Source: Proteobacteria bacterium UBA664 (lineage in GTDB: Bacteria; Pseudomonadota; Gammaproteobacteria; UBA7966). Taken from it: 8,067 nucleotides of DNA. The notes under the pieces were generated by a model, which was not told the origin of the DNA, searched no databases, and was given only the letters and a program-made list of their open reading frames with translations. The stretch is taken from assembly GCA_002299125.1 (NCBI GenBank), contig DBNU01000059.1, positions 1 to 8,067 on the forward strand, written 5' to 3'. The position numbers were made by a program, and so were the translations under genes. Shown here piece after piece: positions 1-5,106 of the stretch (positions are counted from its first letter, which is position 1; each line of letters begins with the position of its first letter).

Positions 1-412
1 CCACGGCCACGCACAGGGTGGCTGCGAAGTGCATGCCGCGACTGACACGCCCCCAGCCGAACAGCATGATCCCAAGGAAGCCAGCCTCCAGGAAGAAGGC
101 AGTCAGCACTTCGAAGGAGAGCAGCGGCCCGAGCACGTTGCCGGCGGCGCGCGAGAACTCGCTGAAGTTGGTGCCGAACAGGAAGGACATCACCACACCC
201 GAGACGACGCCCATGCCAAAGGACAGGGCGAAGATCTTCGACCAGAAGCGGTACAGGCGGAGGTACACATCCTCCTTGGTGTAAAGCCACAGACCCTCGA
301 GCACCGCCAGGAAGGAGGCGAGCCCGATGGTCAGGGTGGGAAACAGGATGTGGAAGGAGACGGCGAGCGCGAACTGCGCGCGCGACAGGGTGAGGGTGTC
401 CAGTTCGAACAT
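1..412 (-). CDS. cydA: Cytochrome bd-type quinol oxidase subunit I, 5' part (partial)
   Basis: This is the first 137 codons of a bd-type terminal oxidase large subunit; the rest lies beyond the left edge. The family is an inner-membrane complex that oxidises quinol and reduces oxygen to water using hemes b558, b595 and d. The protein begins MFELDTLTLSRAQFALAVSF, and His21 follows at the place of the E. coli CydA heme ligand His19. Glu101 and Glu109 match the conserved membrane glutamates of the LLSFEVLTAFFLEAGFLG stretch. Hydrophobic segments fall at roughly residues 14-40, 58-80 and 95-120, as expected for the first helices. Wording such as HILFPTLTIGLASFLAVLEG is closer, from memory, to the CioA (cyanide-insensitive) branch than to E. 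coli CydA, but the diagnostic quinol loop is outside the window. The ATG at 412-410 has GGAGA five bases upstream. The gene is divergent from trxB. Confidence 0.95.
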   Translation of the reverse strand, partial: MFELDTLTLSRAQFALAVSFHILFPTLTIGLASFLAVLEGLWLYTKEDVYLRLYRFWSKIFALSFGMGVVSGVVMSFLFGTNFSEFSRAAGNVLGPLLSFEVLTAFFLEAGFLGIMLFGWGRVSRGMHFAATLCVAV

Positions 413-737
413 CGGGGTCTCCGGGCTGTCTCTGCGCGCGCCATGCTGGTTGACCCGCAAGTGACGAGTCTTGCAGCCCGGCGCGTCGTTTTCCACTCGG
501 TGCGGACTGCCGTGCAGCGACCTGATGCCTTGCCGTCCGGAGCGCGCTCTTGCAACCTCCGACCTGCCGCGCGCGCACCATCGGCTGCTGCTATGGGCCG
601 GTAGCGAAATACTGCCCCCGGCGGGTCCAGGCTGCGCTATAACCATTCGCTAATACACTGGCATTAACCATAGACACGCTCAAATTGCGCCAGACGCGCG
701 GAATCTGTGGTCGCCAAGGCCGGTCGGAGAAGGCTCG
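413..737. other. Divergent intergenic region between cydA and trxB
   Basis: This 325-base gap separates two divergent starts, so promoters for both genes should lie here. I see no convincing gene. Short open frames of 60-74 codons in it have Arg/Pro/Ala-rich shadow-like composition and no family resemblance. Most of the stretch is G+C rich; the exception is an AT-rich island at about 636-690. I found no clear FNR-type TTGAT-N4-ATCAA site, which might have been expected upstream of a bd oxidase gene. Confidence 0.6.
636..690. promoter_or_regulatory. AT-rich island, likely promoter region for trxB and/or cydA
   Basis: In a strongly G+C-rich gap this stretch has clustered A/T words: TATAAC at 638-643 (five of six matches to the sigma-70 -10 consensus), TAATAC at 651-656 and ATTAACCATAGAC at 663-675. 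None has a convincing -35 hexamer at 16-18 bases, so I place a promoter-bearing region but not a specific promoter. It lies about 50-100 bases upstream of the trxB start and more than 220 bases from the cydA start. Confidence 0.3.
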
Positions 738-1700
738 ATGAAAACCCACCACAGCCGTCTGCTCATCCTCGGCTCCGGCCCCGCCGGCTACACCGCGGCC
801 GTCTATGCGGCCAGGGCGGCGCTGGAACCCGTGCTCGTCACCGGCCTGCAACAGGGCGGGCAGCTCACCACGACCACGGATGTGGACAACTGGCCCGGTG
901 ACGACGCCGGCGTACTCGGTCCGGAGCTCATGGAACGCATGCGCCGGCATGCCGAGCGCTTCGGCACGGAGATCCACCTCGATCACATCCACACGGCGGA
1001 TCTCGGCACGCGTCCCTTCCGGCTCGCCGGTGACGCCGGGACCTACACCTGCGACGCCCTCATCATCGCCACGGGGGCCTCGGCTCAGTATCTCGGCCTG
1101 CCCTCCGAGGAGGCCTTCAAGGGCCGTGGCGTATCGGCCTGTGCCACCTGTGATGGTTTCTTCTACCGCGGCAAGCCTGTGGCCGTGGTCGGCGGGGGCA
1201 ACACGGCGGTGGAGGAGGCGCTGTACCTCTCGAATCTGGCCGCACACGTCACGGTGATCCACCGGCGCGACCGCTTCCGGGCCGAGAAGATCCTCGCCCA
1301 TCGGCTCGAGGCCAAGGCCCGCGGCGGCAATGTGAGCATCGACTGGAACCACGAGCTCGAAGAGGTGCTGGGAAACGAGAGCGGCGTGACCGGGCTACGC
1401 ATCCGCTCGAACCAGGATGGCGCGACGCGCGAGATCCCGGTGCACGGTGTGTTCATCGCCATCGGTCACAAGCCGAACACCGATCTCTTCACCGGACAGC
1501 TCGACATGCAGGGCGGTTACATCCGGGTGCAGTCCGGGACGAGCGGCCTTGCCACCCGGACCAGTGTGCCGGGGGTGTTCGCGGCCGGTGACGTCAGCGA
1601 CCCGGTGTATCGCCAGGCCGTCACTTCCGCCGGCTCGGGCTGCATGGCAGCGCTCGATGCCGAGAAATATCTGGAGGCGCTGGCCAGTGGCGGGGCGTGA
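738..1700 (+). CDS. trxB: Thioredoxin reductase (NADPH)
   Basis: This encodes a 320-residue low-molecular-weight thioredoxin reductase, a cytoplasmic FAD enzyme that passes electrons from NADPH to oxidised thioredoxin. The full length matches E. coli TrxB (about 320 residues). Visible motifs in order are the FAD dinucleotide fold GSGPAGYTAA (residues 12-21), the ATGA segment at 111-114, and the redox-active CATC disulfide (Cys135, Cys138) followed by DGFFYR. Then come the NADPH-binding fold VVGGGNTAVEEA (150-161), the phosphate-recognising HRRDRFR (175-181), and the C-terminal FAD motif GVFAAGDVSDPVYRQA (279-294). All key residues are intact. The ATG has GGAGAAGG at 726-733. The next gene, a PreP-like peptidase, starts 123 bases downstream on the same strand. 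Assignment is secure; only the possibility of further trxB paralogues elsewhere is open. Confidence 0.97.
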   Translation: MKTHHSRLLILGSGPAGYTAAVYAARAALEPVLVTGLQQGGQLTTTTDVDNWPGDDAGVLGPELMERMRRHAERFGTEIHLDHIHTADLGTRPFRLAGDAGTYTCDALIIATGASAQYLGLPSEEAFKGRGVSACATCDGFFYRGKPVAVVGGGNTAVEEALYLSNLAAHVTVIHRRDRFRAEKILAHRLEAKARGGNVSIDWNHELEEVLGNESGVTGLRIRSNQDGATREIPVHGVFIAIGHKPNTDLFTGQLDMQGGYIRVQSGTSGLATRTSVPGVFAAGDVSDPVYRQAVTSAGSGCMAALDAEKYLEALASGGA

Positions 1701-1811
1701 CGCCGGGCCGGTCGAAGGGTGCGACAGGCTCTGTGCCCGCGATTGCAGGGACGTGGCCGTGGTGTCGAATCAAGTAGTCAGTCAGTGGGAGACGCCTGCC
1801 GGCGGCCCCGT

Positions 1812-1817
1812 AAGGAG
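1812..1817 (+). promoter_or_regulatory. Ribosome binding site fixing the peptidase start
   Basis: AAGGAG lies six bases before the ATG at 1824. The open frame extends upstream to an ATG at 1719, but those extra 35 codons encode an Arg/Gly/Ser-rich stretch unlike the family, and the 1719 ATG has no comparable Shine-Dalgarno. The site therefore decides the start at 1824. Confidence 0.8.
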
Positions 1818-1823
1818 AAAGCC

Positions 1824-4754
1824 ATGAACAGTGTCATCAAGCCGAACGCAGCCGCCTTTGAGCACCTGCGCAGCCGTCACATCGACAGCCTCGCCGTGAC
1901 CGTGCACGAATATCGCCACCTCGGCACCGATGCGCGGCACTTCCACATCGAGTCGGCCGACAGCAACAACAGCTTTCTGGTGGCCCTGCCGACCATGCCG
2001 CAGGATTCCACCGGCGTGGCGCATATCCTCGAACACACGGCGCTCTGCGGCAGCCGCCGCTATCCGGTGCGTGACCCCTTCTTCATGATGCTGCGCCGCT
2101 CGCTCAACACCTTCATGAATGCCTTCACCTCGAGCGACGCGACCGCCTATCCCTTCGCGAGCCAGAATCGCAAAGATTTTGACAACCTCCTGTCGGTCTA
2201 TCTGGATGCCGTGTTCTTCCCGCAGCTCGATGAGCTGGACTTCGCGCAGGAGGGGCATCGCGTCGATCTGGCCGACGCGGCGGATCCGGCTTCGGCGCTG
2301 GTCTACAAGGGCGTGGTCTACAACGAGATGAAGGGTGCGATGTCGAGCCCCGTTGCGCGCCTCTGGCAGACCTCCCAATCGGCGATCTTCCCCAGCACCA
2401 CCTACCACTACAACAGCGGTGGTGAACCGCTCGACATCCCCAATCTCACACACGCCCAGTTGCAGGGCTTCCACGCCGAGCACTATCACCCCAGCAACGC
2501 CACTTTCATCACTTACGGCAGCTTCCCGGCCGCAGAGCACCAGAAGCACATCCACGAACTGGCGCTGGCCCATTTCGAGCGCATCCCAAGCCGCATCCAC
2601 GTGGACGACGAACGGCGGCTGGTCGCGCCACAGGCGGTGGCGGGGCGCTATGCGGTCGACACCGCAGCGGACGCCGAGGATGCGACCTACGTGGTAGTGG
2701 CGTGGCTGCTCGGGCGTTGCTTCGATCTCGATGCCCTGCTCGAGATGCACCTGCTGAACGGCCTCCTGCTCGACAACTCCGCCTCGCCGTTGCGGCATGT
2801 GCTGGAGACGACGGATCTCGGCTCTGCACCTGCGCCCACCATGGGTCTGGATGATTCCACCCGCGAGGGGGTGTTGGTCTGCGGGCTCGAGGGTTGTGCC
2901 CCCGACGCGGCACCGGCGGTCGAGCAGTTGGTGCTCGCGACGCTCGAACAGGTCGCGCGCGAGGGCTTCGATCCCGAGCAGGTCGAGGCCGTGCTGCACC
3001 AGATGGAACTCGCCCAGCGTAGTGTGGGGGGCGGCGACTGGCCCTATGGGCTGCAACTCGCCCAGCGCATGCTGCCCGCCGTATTGCACGGGGGTGATCC
3101 CATTGCCGTGCTGGACCTCGACCCCGCGATCGACACTCTGCGTGCACGCGCGGCGGAGCCGGGCTGGCTGCAGGGCCTCGTGCGAAGCCGACTCATCGAC
3201 AATCCGCATCGGGTCCGGGTGACGCTGCATCCGGATCTTCGGCTGCGAGAGGAGGAGGCCAGCATCGAGCAGGCGCGTCTGGACTCCCTGGCCGCGCGCC
3301 TCGGAGACGCGGATCGCGCAGCCATCCGCGCCCGCGCCGAGGCCCTCGATGCACGCCAGCGCTCGCAGGACGACCCCGAGATCCTGCCGCGCGTCACCCT
3401 GGCTGACGTCCCTCCCGACATCCGCTGGCGGCCGGGCCGGGTGGCAAGCGCCGGGGGACAGACGGTGCACACCTATGCGGTCGGGAACAACGGGCTGGTG
3501 AACCAGCAGATCGTCTGTGAATTGCCCGCGCTGGATCGCGGCGAACTCGAACTGCTGCCCCTCTTTTGGTCCTTCATCACCGAGGTCGGGGTGGGTGAGC
3601 GCGATTACCTCGCGCTGCAGCGCCTGCAGGCGCTCACCGGTCGCATTCAAGGCTCGGTGACGGTACGTGCCGCTCACGATGACCCCGCGCTGCTGCGTGG
3701 CTGGTTCGTGCTCGGGGGCAAGGGACTCGCGCGCAATCACGCGAAACTCACGGCGCTTTTGGCCGACACGCTCCTTGCGGCTCGCTTCGACGAGACCCGC
3801 CGACTGCGTGAACTCGTTGCGCAGATGCGGGCGGAAGCCGTCTCGAGCGTGACCGACCACGGCCATCGTCTGGCGATGATGGCGGCCGCGGCCGGCCTTG
3901 CCCCTTCGAGTTGGCTGGAGGACCTCTGGGATGGGCCGGCTGCGGTCGCTCGCCTGGTGGCCCTCGATGATGGCCTCGCGGAAGCGGCCGCCCTCGACGC
4001 CCTGGCGGCGCGCCTCACGGCCCTGCATGCCCGCATCGCCGCGGCACCCCGGCACCTGGTGCTGGTGGCGGATGAACCGGTGCTCGCCGGTGCGCTCGCC
4101 GACATCGGCAGTCGCTGGGCGGAGTCTGTGCCGGCCGCGCCAGTCTCTCCCTTCGCGGGCATCAGCGAGCCGGTGCCGGCAAGACAGGTCTTTGCCACCA
4201 ACACGCAGGTGAATTTCTGCGCCCAGGCCTGGCCCGCGGTGCCAGCCGCGCACGCGGACGCCGCCGCGCTTTATGTCCTCGCCGGCCTGTTGCATCACGG
4301 CTATCTGCACCGCGCGGTGCGTGAGCAGGGCGGTGCCTATGGCTCGGGTGCGCGCTTCGATGGCGATTCCGCCAGCTTCCGCTTCTTCTCCTACCGCGAT
4401 CCGCGCCTCGAGGAGACGCTCGCGGATTTCGCCCACGCGATCGACTGGGCCCTCGTGGCGGGCAATGTCACGCCGCGCGCGCTCGAAGAGGCGATCCTCG
4501 GTGTGATCCGCTCGATGGACCAGCCGGGCTCGCCCGCTGGCGATGCCCTGCAGGAGCACTTCCTGAACTTGCACGGGCGTACACCGGAGGTGCGCCGTGA
4601 GCTGCGGCGGCGGGTGTTGGCCGTGACGGTCGCGGATGTGCAGCGCGTGGCGGGCCACTACTTCGGTGCCGCCGATGCACGCACGGCCGTGCTCACGGCA
4701 CCGAAGACGGCCGCTGTCCTGGCGGCGGAGGGCTACGTGCGGCTGGACATCTGA
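1824..4754 (+). CDS. M16C zinc metallopeptidase, presequence protease (PreP)-like
   Basis: This encodes a 976-residue inverzincin of family M16, subfamily C, related to mitochondrial/chloroplast presequence protease (PITRM1). Those enzymes enclose and cleave short unfolded peptides in a two-halved chamber. The inverted zinc motif HILEH is at 67-71 (His67, catalytic Glu70, His71) and the third ligand is Glu168 in VVYNEMKG. The 101-residue gap from His67 to Glu168 equals that of human PreP as I recall it. Flanking blocks such as CGSRRYPVRDPFF, NTFMNAFTSSDATAYPF, NLLSVYLDAVFFP and HYHPSNATFITYG are strongly PreP-like. The helical M16C-associated linker falls at roughly 450-530. In the last quarter REQGGAYG carries the transition-state pair Arg833 and Tyr839. 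No signal or targeting peptide is seen, so cytoplasmic action is likely. It follows trxB by 123 bases and may be cotranscribed. Natural substrates are unknown; recycling of peptide debris is inference. Confidence 0.96.
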   Translation: MNSVIKPNAAAFEHLRSRHIDSLAVTVHEYRHLGTDARHFHIESADSNNSFLVALPTMPQDSTGVAHILEHTALCGSRRYPVRDPFFMMLRRSLNTFMNAFTSSDATAYPFASQNRKDFDNLLSVYLDAVFFPQLDELDFAQEGHRVDLADAADPASALVYKGVVYNEMKGAMSSPVARLWQTSQSAIFPSTTYHYNSGGEPLDIPNLTHAQLQGFHAEHYHPSNATFITYGSFPAAEHQKHIHELALAHFERIPSRIHVDDERRLVAPQAVAGRYAVDTAADAEDATYVVVAWLLGRCFDLDALLEMHLLNGLLLDNSASPLRHVLETTDLGSAPAPTMGLDDSTREGVLVCGLEGCAPDAAPAVEQLVLATLEQVAREGFDPEQVEAVLHQMELAQRSVGGGDWPYGLQLAQRMLPAVLHGGDPIAVLDLDPAIDTLRARAAEPGWLQGLVRSRLIDNPHRVRVTLHPDLRLREEEASIEQARLDSLAARLGDADRAAIRARAEALDARQRSQDDPEILPRVTLADVPPDIRWRPGRVASAGGQTVHTYAVGNNGLVNQQIVCELPALDRGELELLPLFWSFITEVGVGERDYLALQRLQALTGRIQGSVTVRAAHDDPALLRGWFVLGGKGLARNHAKLTALLADTLLAARFDETRRLRELVAQMRAEAVSSVTDHGHRLAMMAAAAGLAPSSWLEDLWDGPAAVARLVALDDGLAEAAALDALAARLTALHARIAAAPRHLVLVADEPVLAGALADIGSRWAESVPAAPVSPFAGISEPVPARQVFATNTQVNFCAQAWPAVPAAHADAAALYVLAGLLHHGYLHRAVREQGGAYGSGARFDGDSASFRFFSYRDPRLEETLADFAHAIDWALVAGNVTPRALEEAILGVIRSMDQPGSPAGDALQEHFLNLHGRTPEVRRELRRRVLAVTVADVQRVAGHYFGAADARTAVLTAPKTAAVLAAEGYVRLDI

Positions 4755-4784
4755 GATGAATCACACTGTCTCAGGCTGTCATCC

Positions 4785-4814
4785 CTGCGCGGGTGCGCCG
4801 TCATTCCCGCGCAG
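4785..4814 (+). terminator. GC-rich stem-loop after the peptidase gene
   Basis: CTGCGCGGG (4785-4793) and CCCGCGCAG (4806-4814) form a perfect 9-bp stem with a 12-base loop, 31 bases after the peptidase stop. No T-run follows, so intrinsic termination is uncertain. The right arm is shared with the 4800-4880 repeat, so the two foldings exclude each other. Confidence 0.3.
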
Positions 4815-4880
4815 ACGGGGATCCAGTGTCGTCGCGCCGTCGCCATGGAAGGACTGGATGCCCGCCTTCGCGGGCATGAC
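4800..4880. repeat. Two-armed dispersed inverted-repeat element (81 bases)
   Basis: The left arm (4800-4826) begins GTCATTCCCGCGCAGACGGG and ends ATCCAG. The right arm (4854-4880) begins CTGGATGCCCGCCTTCGCGG and ends GCATGAC. The arms are 27 bases each and complementary with four mismatches by hand count, separated by a 27-base spacer. This is the pattern of the abundant 'ATTCCCGCG...CGGGAAT'-type intergenic repeats of many beta- and gammaproteobacteria (comparable to neisserial dRS3-type ends), which are usually non-coding and present in many copies. It could fold into a long hairpin in transcripts from either side. Copy number in this genome cannot be seen from the window. Confidence 0.75.
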
Positions 4881-4942
4881 GGGATTGCGCGGGCCGGAGG
4901 TCTGGCGCAGATGCACCCCCATCTCGGCATGACGGGATTGCG
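4874..4942 (+). repeat. 16-bp direct repeat derived from repeat-element ends
   Basis: GCATGACGGGATTGCG occurs at 4874-4889 and again, identical, at 4927-4942. The first copy overlaps the outer end of the two-armed element. The 8-mer GGCATGAC also recurs at 4945-4952 and 5033-5040. The pattern suggests stepwise insertion or duplication of related element ends. Confidence 0.7.
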
Positions 4943-4983
4943 TGGGCATGACGGCAAGTTGGCTCATACTGAGCAAGCCCGAG

Positions 4984-5040
4984 GCCTTGGACCCCCGCCA
5001 GAGCGCCCCCGAGTGTCCTCGTCGTGGGGGTGGGCATGAC
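4984..5040. repeat. Degenerate copy of the same inverted-repeat family
   Basis: The left part, CCTTGGACCCCCGCC near 4985-4999, resembles the CTGGATGCCCGCC arm start. The right part, GTGGGGGTGGGCATGAC at 5024-5040, resembles the CGGGCATGAC arm end. The interior has diverged. I read it as an older, decayed copy; the boundaries are approximate. Confidence 0.45.
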
Positions 5041-5042
5041 GA

Positions 5043-5072
5043 CGCGATCCGTTGCCTGCGTCGAGGATCGCG
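5043..5072 (-). terminator. Perfect 8-bp hairpin downstream of the lipoprotein gene
   Basis: CGCGATCC (5043-5050) and GGATCGCG (5065-5072) form a perfect stem with a 14-base loop. It lies 34 bases past the stop codon of the minus-strand lipoprotein gene, where a terminator is expected. There is no T-tract on the exit side, so it may instead be a 3'-end stabilising or Rho-assisted structure. It is separate from the neighbouring dispersed repeats. Confidence 0.35.
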
Positions 5073-5106
5073 CACCGCGCGCTGGGCAGTCGCAGGGGCG
5101 GCAGCC

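Larger units (their letters stand above)
4755..5106. other. Convergent junction packed with inverted-repeat elements
   Basis: This 352-base gap lies between the stop codons of two convergent genes. No credible gene is present; the open frames crossing it are products of the repeats. It holds a truncated repeat arm (4778-4799), a full two-armed element (4800-4880), further fragments carrying the GGCATGAC end (4926-4952), a degenerate copy (about 4984-5040) and an unrelated perfect 8-bp hairpin (5043-5072). It probably serves to end transcription from both sides, although no hairpin has the T-tract of a textbook terminator. Confidence 0.7.

Noticed and set aside
29..604. A 191-codon plus-strand open frame across the start of cydA.
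   Set aside because: It is antisense and codon-aligned to cydA; composition is Glu/Gly/Arg-rich without family resemblance.
591..1352. A 253-codon minus-strand open frame over trxB.
   Set aside because: Same codon-aligned antisense artefact; the plus strand encodes a complete thioredoxin reductase.
1743..1770. TTGCAG and TCGAAT with a 16-base spacer, a possible promoter for the peptidase gene.
   Set aside because: Both hexamers match the consensus at only four of six positions and the spacer is short; such matches are common by chance.
1719..1823. A 35-codon upstream extension of the peptidase frame starting at ATG 1719.
   Set aside because: The Arg/Gly/Ser-rich extension is unlike the family, and a strong AAGGAG sits before the ATG at 1824.
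1782..4658. A 958-codon open frame on the minus strand, antisense to the peptidase gene.
   Set aside because: It is codon-aligned with the real gene, so an antisense stop arises only where the gene uses TTA, CTA or TCA codons, which are rare in G+C-rich genomes. Its product is His/Arg/Gly-rich with no motif, while the plus strand has an intact M16C protein.
4800..5040. Possible CRISPR or tandem-repeat array from the recurring GGCATGAC words.
   Set aside because: Spacing is irregular (53, 19 and 88 bases), the shared unit is only 8-16 bases and it is part of an inverted-repeat element; no cas genes are present.
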